A DNA stretch of 64,000 nt from Terrimonas sp. (GTDB lineage: Bacteria > Bacteroidota > Bacteroidia > Chitinophagales > Chitinophagaceae): NCBI RefSeq assembly GCF_003075435.1, contig NZ_QCZJ01000023.1:1-64000 (forward strand), read 5' to 3'. Below, piece by piece: positions 34,866-45,045 of the stretch (the stretch's first letter is position 1; every line of letters begins with the position of its first letter). Position numbers and translations under genes: made by a program. The notes beneath the pieces are model-generated. The model was not told the DNA's origin. It was given only the letters and a program-made list of their open reading frames with translations, and made no database searches.

Positions 34866-37247
34866 ATGCTAAAAAACTATATCAAAATCGCCTGGAGGAA
34901 TCTTGTAAAAAACAAGGTGTATTCCTTTATTAATATTGCCGGGCTTGCAGCCGGCATGGCTGTGGCAATGATAATCGGGCTTTGGATATATGATGAGGTT
35001 ACTACTGACCGGCAGTTTAAAAACTATGATTCAGTATACCAGGTAATGATGCATCAAACCTTCGATGGACGCCGTGGTTCTCAACAGGCATTACCTTACC
35101 CGATAGGTGAGGAACTGAAAGCAAAGTACCCTGACCTGAAATATATAGCCATGTGTGACTGGGGTGGAAAACATTCTTTGATGTATGGAGAGAAAAAGAT
35201 CAGCAGGTATGGACACTTCCTGGGCGAAGAAGGTGTTGAAATATTCTCACTGAAAATGCTTAACGGAAATAAAAATCCGCTGCATGATCCATATTCCATC
35301 GTATTGACTGATGAAACTGCCGGTATTCTGTTTGGCGCTGAAGATCCGATCGGGAAAATGGTAAAAATGGATAACAACACCAATCTGAAGGTGACTGCTG
35401 TTGTTCCGAAGCAACCCAAAAACAGTTCTTTTACTTTCGATTATCTGATCCCGTTTCAGTTACAGGAAAATTATGATTATGTAAAGCTTTATCATAAAAC
35501 CAACTGGGGCAATAACTCCTGGCAGACGTTCGTGCAGTTGAATAGTAATGCCAGTGAAAAGGCTGTTAACGCTAAAATCAAAGATGTTGTTATTTCACAT
35601 TTTTCAGATGAGAATACTTTAAAGAGCATCAGGCCCGAGGTGTTTATTCACCCGATGAGTAAATGGCGTTTATACAGTGATTTTGAGAATGGTAAAAATG
35701 TAGGCGGGTTTATAAAGTATGTAAGAATGTTTGGTATTCTCGGGCTTATTGTATTGCTGATTGCCTGCATTAATTTTATGAATCTGAGCACAGCACGCTC
35801 AGAAAAGCGTGCCAGGGAAGTTGGCGTGCGAAAGGCAGTTGGTTCCGGTAGGAAAGACCTGGTAAAACAGTTCTTAAGTGAATCAATGCTGATAGCTGTT
35901 TTGGCATTTTTATTTGCATTGGCGCTTGTTATGCTTGCTTTACCATTTTTTAATAAGCTGACAGATAAAGAAATGAGCCTGCAGATCAGCAACCCGCTCT
36001 TCTGGGGGACCATGATACTGTTTACCATTTTAACAGGTTTGCTTGCCGGTAGTTATCCCGCATTTTATCTTTCATCCTTTAACCCGGTAAGTGTATTAAA
36101 AGGAAATTTAAAAGTTGGTAAAAGCAGTGCTTTACCACGTAAGATATTAGTGGTTGCCCAATTTGCAAGCTCAGTTATATTAATGATAGGCACTGTAATT
36201 GTGTACCGGCAGATACAATATGGAAAAAATCAGCCAATCGGTTTTAATAATAAAGGATTGATTTCCGTAAACTGGTCAGATGATATTGCTAAAAATTATG
36301 AAGCCTTTCGTCATGATTTATTGAATACAGGCGCTGTAGTATCTGTTTGCAAGAGCAATTCACCTCCTTCGCAAATATTCAGTAACAATAATGGTTGGGA
36401 ATGGAAAAACAGCCAACCAGTAGAAAAAACAGTTATATTTTCTACCATTGCTACCGATTACGACTACACGAAAACCCTTGGAATAAAAATGATTGATGGG
36501 CGTGATTTTTCAAGGGAGTTTGCCGATTCAAATTCAGTTATTTTAAACCAGGCTGCTGTAAAACGCATGGGCTTAAAATATCCTGTAGGTCAAACGGTAA
36601 AATGGAATGAGCGGCCAATGACTATTGTGGGAGTGATACCAGATATACAAATGCAATCTCCTTATCGCCCTGTTTCTCCACTTACTATTATTTTTGATAA
36701 AGGATGGGTTAGCTATATAAATGTGCGTATGAATCCGGGTATGCCGTCATCAAAAGTGCTCAGCCTCATAAAACCGGTTTTTGACAGGTATAATCCCGCT
36801 TTTCCATTTGAATATCAATTTGCAGATGAAGAGTATGCGAGGAAATTCAATTATGAAGAATTGGTAGGTAACCTGGCGGCTATAGTAGCGGTGCTTGCAG
36901 TATTTATTTCCTGTCTTGGTCTTTTTGGGTTAGCATCTTTTACCGCAGAACAACGGGTGAAAGAAATTGGTGTAAGAAAAGTATTGGGTGCAACAGTATT
37001 CAACCTGTGGCAACTGCTTTCAAAAGATTTTGTAATGCTGGTATTAATTGCCTGTGTTATTGCTGTTCCTGTAGCATATTATGCTATGAATGAATGGCTG
37101 AAAAACTACGAAAATAAAATTACAATTGAAGTTGGCGTGTTTGTGCTGGCGGTGATGGGTGCTATTATAATTACATTGATCACTGTGAGTTTTCAGGCGA
37201 TTAAGGCGGCAATGGCAAACCCGGTGAAGAGTTTGAGAACAGAGTGA
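34866..37247 (+). CDS. ABC permease 3, SEKRAREVGVRK subgroup
   Basis: 793 residues beginning MLKNYIKIAWRNLVKNKVY. Periplasmic domain 1 ends in MSKWRLYSDFENGKNVGGFI, the block that marks this subgroup. First coupling motif SEKRAREVGVRKAVGSG, second [14 protein letters not shown]. The loop GSYPAFYLSSFNPVSVLKG is present and the C-terminus is NPVKSLRTE. Periplasmic domain 2 has DGRDFSREFADSNSVILN, the usual GRDF turn. Nothing broken. Closest relatives within the window appear to be permeases 9 and 14 by shared KWxLYS motifs. Confidence 0.93.
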   Translation: MLKNYIKIAWRNLVKNKVYSFINIAGLAAGMAVAMIIGLWIYDEVTTDRQFKNYDSVYQVMMHQTFDGRRGSQQALPYPIGEELKAKYPDLKYIAMCDWGGKHSLMYGEKKISRYGHFLGEEGVEIFSLKMLNGNKNPLHDPYSIVLTDETAGILFGAEDPIGKMVKMDNNTNLKVTAVVPKQPKNSSFTFDYLIPFQLQENYDYVKLYHKTNWGNNSWQTFVQLNSNASEKAVNAKIKDVVISHFSDENTLKSIRPEVFIHPMSKWRLYSDFENGKNVGGFIKYVRMFGILGLIVLLIACINFMNLSTARSEKRAREVGVRKAVGSGRKDLVKQFLSESMLIAVLAFLFALALVMLALPFFNKLTDKEMSLQISNPLFWGTMILFTILTGLLAGSYPAFYLSSFNPVSVLKGNLKVGKSSALPRKILVVAQFASSVILMIGTVIVYRQIQYGKNQPIGFNNKGLISVNWSDDIAKNYEAFRHDLLNTGAVVSVCKSNSPPSQIFSNNNGWEWKNSQPVEKTVIFSTIATDYDYTKTLGIKMIDGRDFSREFADSNSVILNQAAVKRMGLKYPVGQTVKWNERPMTIVGVIPDIQMQSPYRPVSPLTIIFDKGWVSYINVRMNPGMPSSKVLSLIKPVFDRYNPAFPFEYQFADEEYARKFNYEELVGNLAAIVAVLAVFISCLGLFGLASFTAEQRVKEIGVRKVLGATVFNLWQLLSKDFVMLVLIACVIAVPVAYYAMNEWLKNYENKITIEVGVFVLAVMGAIIITLITVSFQAIKAAMANPVKSLRTE

Positions 37248-37283
37248 GGATTGGTAGGAGTAAGTATTAAAAACTTTATTAAA

Positions 37284-37349
37284 ACTGATCGCTAATAGCC
37301 AACAGCCCATTACTTATGGCTGACGGCTGATAGCTCAAAGCTGATAGCT
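37284..37349. repeat. AGCTGATAGC repeat, copy abutting permease 4
   Basis: Longest copy of the family: CTGATCGCTAATAGCCAACAG near the start and GGCTGATAGCTCAAAGCTG, then ATAGCT, running directly into ATG 37350. Confidence 0.65.
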
Positions 37350-39794
37350 ATGCTTAAAAATTATCTCAAAATCGCCTGGCGGAACCTGAGGAAGAGCCCG
37401 ATATTTTCCTTCATTAATATTGCAGGATTAACAATCGGGATAACCAGTTTTCTCCTTATTGCCCTGTACATATTTGATGAGTTTACTTTCGACAGGTTTC
37501 ACAGAAATGGTGATCATATTTACAGGATAATAGATAATAAAATATCTGCAGAAGGAAAAGCATCTAAAACTACAGGAACAGGCTACCAGGTAGCGCAGCG
37601 AAGCACGGATTATGTACCGGAAATAAAAAGTGCTGCAAGGCTTTCCATATATAACAGGGTAAACGTGGCAACCCTGGAGAACAACAATGTTTTTTATGAA
37701 GACTTTATAGCAGGTAGCCAGGATTTTTTTAAAGTTTTTGATTTCACATTGCTTGAAGGCAACCGTAATACTGCATTGTCAGTACCACACTCCGTAGTGA
37801 TAACCGAAGAAACAGCAAAAAAACTGTTTGGTGTAACAAGTGTGTTGAACAAAACTTTAAGATTAGGTAATGATACCACGCTTTATACAATAGCAGGCGT
37901 GTTGAAAGATTTTCCTGTCAATTCAAGCATTTCATTTAACATGCTTTTTTCTGAATCAAGTATTACCAGCGAGAACTTTAAAAAGTTCACAAGCTCGGAT
38001 TGGAATTCCGGAAGGTTTTCTACTTATTTTTTACTTGCAGATAAAGCTGATCCTCTTATAGCAAGCCAAAAGCTGAATGATATGGTGTCGGCCAATTACA
38101 AAAATAATACAGGGATTAAAAGCACGCTTTCACTTCAATCAATGAAAGATGTTCACTTTCATTCAACGGATATTGAGGGTTATTCCGGAAGAAAAGGCAA
38201 TATCACCTATGTATATGTTTTTCTTATCGTTGGTTTTTTTGTGCTTTTTATTGCCTGTATTAATTATATGAACCTTGCTACGGCAAGATTTACCAGCAGA
38301 ACAAAAGAAATAGCCGTTCGGAAAGTAGCAGGCGCTTCAAGAAAATTACTTATCGGGCAGTTTCTTTCAGAAGCATTCCTGGTTACAGTAATAGCAACGG
38401 TATTTGCATTAATGCTTACAAAAGCATTCTTACCAGGTTTTAATTCGTTTGCTGAAAAAAAGCTGACGCTTGATTTGAATACAGATCATCGTATCTGGAC
38501 AGGAGTAGTGTTCATTGTTTTCATGGTAAGCATGCTGTCAGGTCTTTATCCCGCTTTGTTTCAATCAGGCTTAAAACCTTTATTGTTGTTGAAAAGCAAG
38601 GTTCAGCCCGGCAAATGGAATATTTCATTAAGAAAATCCCTGGTAATATTCCAGTTCTCCTTATCCGCGGTAATGATTTTTGCTACTATCATCATTTATA
38701 AGCAAATGCGGTATATAGATAATAAGCATATGGGCTTTGATAAAGAAGGTAAGGTGGTGATAGATATTAACAGTGGAAAAGTGAGGCGTGCCGCAGAAAC
38801 GATAAAAAATGAGTTGTCTAAATTATCTGAGGTTACTAATGTATCTGTTACATCCCGTGTTCCCGGTGAGTGGAAAAACATCCCGGTAGTGAAAACTAAG
38901 AATGGAAATGCAACTACTGCACAGGGATTTGATATGTATTTCCTCGGCGTAGATGAAAATTTTTTATCAACCTATAATGTTGAGTTGTTAAAGGGAAGGA
39001 ATTTTAATTATGGTAATACACTTAATACTGCCAGCGTACTTATTAATGAAGCTGCGGCAAAGGAATTGAATATTACTGAACCCGCAGGGCAACTCATTAC
39101 CATTCCTTCGGCAGACTTCGGAGGAGATTTTTCACTCCTCGAAAAACCTTTTACAGCCTCTGTTGCAGGAATAGTGAAGGATTTTAATTTTCAATCATTA
39201 CATGAACCGCTTGCCCCTATGGTACTGGCTTACCAGGATAACCCGATTCATTCCATCGATTATTTTACAGTAAGCATCAGTAGCAGTTCAAATACCGGTA
39301 AGGCATTAACTGAAATGGAAGACATTATCCGGAAAATTGATCAGACGCATTTATTTGAGTATCACTTTTTGGATAAGCAATGGGAATTGCTGTACAGGGA
39401 AGACAAAATAAGGCAGACTATCTTTTTCATTATCGCGCTGCTTGCGATTTTCATTGCAGCATTAGGCTTGCTGGGGCTCACCGCATTTGCCGCGGAACAA
39501 AGGGTGAAAGAAATTGGGATACGGAAAGTATTAGGAGCGAATGCGCAAAGTATTGTTATGCTTTTATCAAAAGATTTTTTAAAGCTTGTATTTATAGCAT
39601 CGGCGATCGCTTTCCCTATTGCATGGTTTTCCATGAACAAATGGTTGAATGATTTTGCATACAGGATTGATATGAGGTGGTGGATGTATGCTTTAGCTGT
39701 TTTAACAGCAATCATCATTACTGTAATTACCATTAGTTTTCAGGCAATAAAGGCAGCCTTGGCAAACCCGGTCAAGAGCTTGAGGATGGAATAG
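37350..39794 (+). CDS. ABC permease 4, LGLLGL subgroup
   Basis: 814 residues beginning MLKNYLKIAWRNLRKSPIF. It departs from most members at several marker sites: first coupling motif KEIAVRKVAGAS, loop GLYPALFQSGLKPLLLLKS, and C-terminal helix entry ALGLLGLTAFAAEQR, a form shared with permease 13. Second coupling motif [12 protein letters not shown]. The end is NPVKSLRME, as in permeases 5 and 13. Periplasmic domain 2 is about 20 residues longer than in permease 3 (insert around SLLEKPFTASVAG). Intact reading frame; 102 bp after permease 3. Confidence 0.93.
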   Translation: MLKNYLKIAWRNLRKSPIFSFINIAGLTIGITSFLLIALYIFDEFTFDRFHRNGDHIYRIIDNKISAEGKASKTTGTGYQVAQRSTDYVPEIKSAARLSIYNRVNVATLENNNVFYEDFIAGSQDFFKVFDFTLLEGNRNTALSVPHSVVITEETAKKLFGVTSVLNKTLRLGNDTTLYTIAGVLKDFPVNSSISFNMLFSESSITSENFKKFTSSDWNSGRFSTYFLLADKADPLIASQKLNDMVSANYKNNTGIKSTLSLQSMKDVHFHSTDIEGYSGRKGNITYVYVFLIVGFFVLFIACINYMNLATARFTSRTKEIAVRKVAGASRKLLIGQFLSEAFLVTVIATVFALMLTKAFLPGFNSFAEKKLTLDLNTDHRIWTGVVFIVFMVSMLSGLYPALFQSGLKPLLLLKSKVQPGKWNISLRKSLVIFQFSLSAVMIFATIIIYKQMRYIDNKHMGFDKEGKVVIDINSGKVRRAAETIKNELSKLSEVTNVSVTSRVPGEWKNIPVVKTKNGNATTAQGFDMYFLGVDENFLSTYNVELLKGRNFNYGNTLNTASVLINEAAAKELNITEPAGQLITIPSADFGGDFSLLEKPFTASVAGIVKDFNFQSLHEPLAPMVLAYQDNPIHSIDYFTVSISSSSNTGKALTEMEDIIRKIDQTHLFEYHFLDKQWELLYREDKIRQTIFFIIALLAIFIAALGLLGLTAFAAEQRVKEIGIRKVLGANAQSIVMLLSKDFLKLVFIASAIAFPIAWFSMNKWLNDFAYRIDMRWWMYALAVLTAIIITVITISFQAIKAALANPVKSLRME

Positions 39795-39825
39795 CCCCTC
39801 ACCGCGGCCGTATAGCCGGTAGGGG
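39795..39825. repeat. Post-stop hairpin after permease 4
   Basis: Imperfect GC-rich stem CCCCTCACCGCGGC / GCCGGTAGGGG starting at the stop codon, followed by TGCCT as in the other copies. Confidence 0.5.
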
Positions 39826-39940
39826 TGCCTGAAAACCCGTAGTTCGGAAAATGAGAAGAGCAGGGGCATGAGGATATAATAGAATGTGATAATGTAAAGT
39901 ATGAATAGCGGAATTGTAAATAGCAAAAAGAACTTTACCA

Positions 39941-39968
39941 ACTGCTGACAGCCGATAGCTAACAGCCA
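39941..39968. repeat. AGCTGATAGC repeat, copy upstream of permease 5
   Basis: ACTGCTGACAGCCGATAGC, then TAACAGCC, ending 12 bp before ATG 39981. Confidence 0.55.
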
Positions 39969-39980
39969 AATACCCGTAAA

Positions 39981-42374
39981 ATGATAAAGAACTATTTCAA
40001 AATCGCCTGGCGGAATTTAAAATCCAGTAAAGCTTATACTGCTATAAACATTATTGGATTATCGCTTGGTATTGCCTGCAGTATTTTAATTTTTACATTT
40101 ATCAGTCATCAGCTGAGCTATGATAATTTTCATCATAATGCAAACAGCATATATCGTTTAGTTACAGAGTGGCATGATGAAGAAGTAAATCATTCGCAGG
40201 CTGTACCGCAGCCGCTGGGCAAAGCTTTTCGTACAGACTTTTCATTTGATGAAAATACGGCCCGTATTGTTGATTACAGGAATACATTAATTACGCTGAT
40301 CGGCGATAAACAAAACAGAAAGTTTAACGAAGAAAATGGTGTTGCATTTGTAGAACCCGAATTCTTCAGCATATTTAATTTTCCGTTATTGGCAGGAAAT
40401 GCCAAAACCGTATTGCAAAATCCCAATGAAGCGCTGGTAACGGAAACCATTGCCAGGAAATATTATACTTCCGCTGATGCAGCCATTGGCAAAACCATCC
40501 GGCTTGATAACGGAACAGATTTTGTGATCAAAGGCATTTTAAAAGATCTTCCCGCTAATACTGACCGCCGCCAGAATATATTCTTATCATATCAAAACTT
40601 AAGAGACCGGAACGCATGGCTTGCCAGCGACAGCAGTTGGGGCGGTGTGTATAGTGGCAGCCAGTGCTATACATTGTTAAAGCCCAATATAACAGAAGCA
40701 CAGGTAAATAAAGCATTATCGCTGATTGTAAATAAAAATTTTGAAGGGAGAGATGCAAAAGTGTGGACATTCAGGCTGCAGCCCTTAAGCGATATTCATT
40801 TCAACCCTGATTTTAATGGGTATGCAGATAAAGGCTATTTATGGGCGCTTGGTTTTATAGGTTTGTTTTTATTGATAACAGCCTGTGTAAATTTTGTAAA
40901 TCTTGCTACAGCGCAGGCGCTTAACCGTTCAAAGGAAATTGGGATCAGGAAAGTGTTGGGCAGTTTAAAAAAACAGGTGTTCTGGCAGTTTATTGCGGAA
41001 ACTGCATTGATAACCCTTGCTGCTGTCATTATTGCCTGTATTATGGCCTGGCTTGCTTTGCCATTCTTCAACCAGTTGTTCAGATCGCAGATGCAATTGC
41101 ACCTGCTGGGTTGGCAAATGATTTCTTTTATACTGATAACGGTATTGCTTGTTGTGTTTTTTTCCGGTTCATATCCTGGACTTGTACTGGCAAGGTTCCA
41201 GCCTGCTCTTGCTTTAAAAAGCAAGCTTTCCCAAAAACATATCGGTGGTTTTTCATTGAGAAGAGTACTGGTGATTACACAGTTCGCTATTTCGCAAATG
41301 CTCATTATAGGCACGATTGTAATTGCCAGCCAGGTAAATTATTCAAAGCATGCAGATCTCGGTTTTAATAAAGAGTCTATTGTAATACTGCCCCTGCCAC
41401 AAAACGATAATGTAAAGGCAAATACTTTAAAAACACGGCTTGCCGCCTTGCCTGGTGTTGAAAAAGTTTCATTATGCTTTCAGCCGCCGGCATCGCAAAG
41501 TAATAATAGTACCGGTATAAGGTATGCTAACCGTGCTGAAGACGAACATTGGAGCATTAATATGAAGAGCGCGGATGATCAATACCTGAATACATTTGAT
41601 TTAAAGCTGGTTGCAGGCAGAAATTTTTTCCCTTCAGATACAACAAGAGAATTCCTGGTGAATGAAACATTTGTAAAAAAACTGAATATTTCATCACCCG
41701 AAGAAGTTATCGGTAAAAGAATCAGTGTAAACGGAGGTACTATTACTGCCCCGGTTGTTGGTGTGGTAAAAGATTTTAATAATTATTCTCTGCATAGCCA
41801 GATTGACGCGATATGCATCATGCCTAATGCGGCAAGGTATTCTAATTGTGCTGTAAAGGTCAATGGCAATAATATAAAATCAACGCTTGCATCTTTCGAT
41901 AAAATATGGAATGAAACCTACCCCGACTATCTCTATAATTACCAGTTTCTTGATGAGCGCATCGGGGAGTTTTACAGGATGGATGGTATTATGCTGATCA
42001 TGATAGAAGTTTTTGCTTTTATCGCAATCATTATCGGGTGCCTGGGATTATACGGGCTTGTATCATTTATGGCATTGAGAAAAACCAAAGAAATCGGTGT
42101 ACGCAAAGTGCTCGGCGCTTCCATGCAAAGCATTCTTTGGTTATTTGGTAAAGAATTCAGCAGGCTTTTGATAATAGCTTTCATTATTGCGGCGCCTGTT
42201 GCCTGGTGGGCAATGAGTAAATACCTGCAGGATTTTGAATACAGGATTCCGCTTGGTATTGAAGTGTTTGCTTTGGCAATAGCAGCCACATTTATAATAG
42301 CATTTGTAACGGTAGGGTACAGGTCATTACGGGCAGCAATAGCTAATCCGGTGAAGAGCTTGAGGATGGAGTGA
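39981..42374 (+). CDS. ABC permease 5, LGLYGL subgroup
   Basis: 797 residues beginning [19 protein letters not shown]. It belongs with permeases 10 and 12: the N-terminal block [14 protein letters not shown], the helix [20 protein letters not shown], the block [13 protein letters not shown] in periplasmic domain 2, and [14 protein letters not shown] at the C-terminal helices. Coupling motifs are [11 protein letters not shown] and [11 protein letters not shown]. The loop reads [19 protein letters not shown]. The end is NPVKSLRME. Intact. Subgroup membership cuts across array order, since its relatives are five and seven genes downstream. Confidence 0.93.
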   Translation: MIKNYFKIAWRNLKSSKAYTAINIIGLSLGIACSILIFTFISHQLSYDNFHHNANSIYRLVTEWHDEEVNHSQAVPQPLGKAFRTDFSFDENTARIVDYRNTLITLIGDKQNRKFNEENGVAFVEPEFFSIFNFPLLAGNAKTVLQNPNEALVTETIARKYYTSADAAIGKTIRLDNGTDFVIKGILKDLPANTDRRQNIFLSYQNLRDRNAWLASDSSWGGVYSGSQCYTLLKPNITEAQVNKALSLIVNKNFEGRDAKVWTFRLQPLSDIHFNPDFNGYADKGYLWALGFIGLFLLITACVNFVNLATAQALNRSKEIGIRKVLGSLKKQVFWQFIAETALITLAAVIIACIMAWLALPFFNQLFRSQMQLHLLGWQMISFILITVLLVVFFSGSYPGLVLARFQPALALKSKLSQKHIGGFSLRRVLVITQFAISQMLIIGTIVIASQVNYSKHADLGFNKESIVILPLPQNDNVKANTLKTRLAALPGVEKVSLCFQPPASQSNNSTGIRYANRAEDEHWSINMKSADDQYLNTFDLKLVAGRNFFPSDTTREFLVNETFVKKLNISSPEEVIGKRISVNGGTITAPVVGVVKDFNNYSLHSQIDAICIMPNAARYSNCAVKVNGNNIKSTLASFDKIWNETYPDYLYNYQFLDERIGEFYRMDGIMLIMIEVFAFIAIIIGCLGLYGLVSFMALRKTKEIGVRKVLGASMQSILWLFGKEFSRLLIIAFIIAAPVAWWAMSKYLQDFEYRIPLGIEVFALAIAATFIIAFVTVGYRSLRAAIANPVKSLRME

Positions 42375-42386
42375 CCTCACCCCCGG

Positions 42387-42411
42387 CCCCTCTCCACGGG
42401 GTGGAGAGGGG
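42387..42411. repeat. Post-stop GC-rich hairpin after permease 5
   Basis: Perfect 11-bp arms CCCCTCTCCAC / GTGGAGAGGGG around GGG, 12 bp after the stop. Preceded by CCTCACCCCCGG and followed by TGCCTAAAC. Confidence 0.75.
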
Positions 42412-42521
42412 TGCCTAAACACAAGGCGGTTGTGGAAATGGTAAGAGGGGGCGCTTAAGAGGGAAGAGCGTAAGATGGTAAGAACGTAAGAATGTAAAAT
42501 GATAAGAGCGTAAAATGGCAA

Positions 42522-42570
42522 AAGCTGAATGCTGATAGCTAACCGCTGATAGCTGAAACCTAATAGCTAA
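42522..42570. repeat. AGCTGATAGC repeat, copy upstream of permease 6
   Basis: AGCTGAATGCTGATAGCTAA, then CCGCTGATAGCTG, then AAACCTAATAGCTAAATC. Ends 12 bp before ATG 42583. Confidence 0.65.
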
Positions 42571-42582
42571 ATCAAATTTCAA

Positions 42583-44988
42583 ATGCTAAAGAATTATCTC
42601 AAAATCGCCTGGCGTAATATTCGTAAAAACAGGTTGTACAGTTTTGTAAATATTGCAGGGCTTACCATTGGTATTGCGAGTTGCCTGCTTATTGGCATAT
42701 ATGTGTGGAATGAATTAACCTATGATGATTTTAATACGAATAAAGATCGTATTGCCCGTGTGACAATGGTTTACCAGCTTTCCGGAACAAAAGGCGAGAT
42801 AGCTTTAACCGGAACTAAAGCAGGACCTGAATTTAAACGCAGGTTTCCACAGGTGGAAGCATATGTGCGTACCATGAAAGATGCGCTGTCGCTTGCTAAT
42901 GGAACAAAAGCTTTTGATGAAAAAAATGTTTTGTACGCAGATAAGGATTTTTTCTCCATATTTTCTTTTCCGTTGTTAAAAGGGAATCCTGAAACAGTGC
43001 TGGATGCTCCAGGTAAAATTGTACTAACGGAAAAGACTGCACGAAAATATTTCGGAACAGAAAACCCTATTGGTAAAACCCTTCGTGTAAATGGCGGTAA
43101 AGATTATGAAGTAACAGGTATTGCAGGCGATGCGCCTCTTAACTCCCAGGTACAGTATAATGTTATCATTTCCTTTAAAAGTATTTGGGGCGCGGATCGG
43201 GAAAGATGGACAGAGGCTAATTATGTTACCTATCTTCTTTTGAAAAGGGCAGATCAGATCAAACCGCTGGGCAAGCAATTGAAGTTGTATGGAGAAAATA
43301 TGAAGGAACAGGAATTTCACCTGCAGGCAGGCAGTACAGATTATGTAAGTTTTAATCTTGAACCATTACAATCTGTTCATCTTCAGTCTGCAGTTAAAGG
43401 AGGTTTGGAGCCGGCAGGAAATATTACATACATATATGTATTAAGCGTGGTGGCTTTGCTTATACTTTTAATAGCCTGCGTTAATTATACCAATCTTGCT
43501 ACAGCGCAGTCCGTTGGACGTGGAACGGAAATTGGTATAAGAAAAGTAATGGGAGCCGGCAAAATGCAATTGCTGAAACAGTTCCTGGGAGAATCTCTTG
43601 TGCTGACAATAATTGCTTTACTGCTCGCTTTTATTGTAAGTGCCGCAATACTCCCATTATTCAACGCTGTTACCAATAAATCATTTTCAGTTGACCAGTT
43701 TTTGTCACCGGCTTTTATTGGCGCGGCATTATTGCTCTGCCTGGTAGTGAGTATAATATCTGGTGCATATCCTGCTTTTGTGTTGAGCAATACAAAGCTG
43801 GTAAGCATTTTAAAGTCCGGGCTACAAATATCGCATTCCGGAGGAGGAATCAGGAAAGTGCTGATCATATTTCAGTTTGTAATTGCGGTGTTTCTTACCG
43901 CAGCTACTATCATAGTGCTAAACCAGGTGTCATATATTCAAAGGAAAGATCTTGGTTACAACAGGGAGCAAATAATAGTATTGCCGGTAGATTATAAAAC
44001 AAGGGGAGTATATGACCAGTTAAAGTATGACGTGAAAAATAATCCCAATGTGTTAAGTGTCACAGGTTCGTATGAAGGTCCTGTTTCTATTGGTTGGGGT
44101 GATGGCATTACCGCGGATGATGGTTCGGGCAAAAAAGAATTATCATTAAATGCAACTCCTGTTGATCTTGATTATTTAAGAACCATGGGTATGCAACTTG
44201 TTGCCGGCCGGGATTTTATCCGTAACGATTTCCTTTTGCAGGACACCTCCAATAACTACAGTAATTACCGGTCTGCATATATATTAAATGAAAACGCTGT
44301 AAAGCAATTGGGCTGGACACCAGAGCAGGCTATCGGGAAAACTATTCAGAAAGGATCACCTGGTTCAGTTGTTGGTGTGGTAAAAGATTTCAATTTTGAA
44401 TCGCTGCATACACCGGTTGGACCTTTACTTATTTTTTTAGATACATCTATGGTAAGGGAGATGTATGTTAAAATAAAGCCTGAACAGGCGGCTTCTACTA
44501 TTGCAGGGCTTGAAAAAATATGGCAATCCCGTGTATTGCATCGTCCTTTTGATTATCATTTTCTTGATGAAGATTTTAGCGCTTTATATAAAGAAGAACA
44601 AAGGACTGCTAAACTCTTTTCACTGTTTTCTGGTTTAGCCATAGCGCTTGCCTGCTCAGGATTATTTGCGCTTGCCGCATTTACAACTGTGCAGCGTACA
44701 AAAGAAATCGGCATCAGGAAAGTATTGGGCGCTGATATTGCTAATATCACATTCCTTATAGCAAAGCAGTTCCTGGTGCTGGTAGCAATTGCCATTTTAA
44801 TTGCAACGCCTCTGGCATGGCTTGCCGGCAATAGCTGGTTGCAAAATTTTGCATACCGTGCAGATATACATTGGTGGATTTTTATAATAGCCGGAGCCAC
44901 TGCTGTAATCATTGCATTATCGGCAGTAAGTTATCATGCTGTAAGAGCGGCTCTGGCTAACCCGGTGAAGAGTTTGAGGACGGAGTGA
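42583..44988 (+). CDS. ABC permease 6
   Basis: 801 residues beginning MLKNYLKIAWRNIRKNRLY. The first coupling motif is TEIGIRKVMGAG with a Thr where most have Lys, and the second is [12 protein letters not shown]. The usual loop is degenerate here: GAYPAFVLSNTKLVSILKS, lacking the FxP. The last helix group begins ACSGLFALAAFTTVQRTKE rather than CLGLFGLAA. Periplasmic domain 2 has an insert around FLLQDTSNNYSNYRSAY. Ends NPVKSLRTE. It does not fall cleanly into the other subgroups. The next gene follows after only 57 bp, the second-shortest spacer in the array. Confidence 0.93.
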   Translation: MLKNYLKIAWRNIRKNRLYSFVNIAGLTIGIASCLLIGIYVWNELTYDDFNTNKDRIARVTMVYQLSGTKGEIALTGTKAGPEFKRRFPQVEAYVRTMKDALSLANGTKAFDEKNVLYADKDFFSIFSFPLLKGNPETVLDAPGKIVLTEKTARKYFGTENPIGKTLRVNGGKDYEVTGIAGDAPLNSQVQYNVIISFKSIWGADRERWTEANYVTYLLLKRADQIKPLGKQLKLYGENMKEQEFHLQAGSTDYVSFNLEPLQSVHLQSAVKGGLEPAGNITYIYVLSVVALLILLIACVNYTNLATAQSVGRGTEIGIRKVMGAGKMQLLKQFLGESLVLTIIALLLAFIVSAAILPLFNAVTNKSFSVDQFLSPAFIGAALLLCLVVSIISGAYPAFVLSNTKLVSILKSGLQISHSGGGIRKVLIIFQFVIAVFLTAATIIVLNQVSYIQRKDLGYNREQIIVLPVDYKTRGVYDQLKYDVKNNPNVLSVTGSYEGPVSIGWGDGITADDGSGKKELSLNATPVDLDYLRTMGMQLVAGRDFIRNDFLLQDTSNNYSNYRSAYILNENAVKQLGWTPEQAIGKTIQKGSPGSVVGVVKDFNFESLHTPVGPLLIFLDTSMVREMYVKIKPEQAASTIAGLEKIWQSRVLHRPFDYHFLDEDFSALYKEEQRTAKLFSLFSGLAIALACSGLFALAAFTTVQRTKEIGIRKVLGADIANITFLIAKQFLVLVAIAILIATPLAWLAGNSWLQNFAYRADIHWWIFIIAGATAVIIALSAVSYHAVRAALANPVKSLRTE

Positions 44989-45045
44989 GGAATAGTGAAT
45001 AAGTGAAATATAATATATGAAAATTTTCTGAAGAGGAGCAATTCT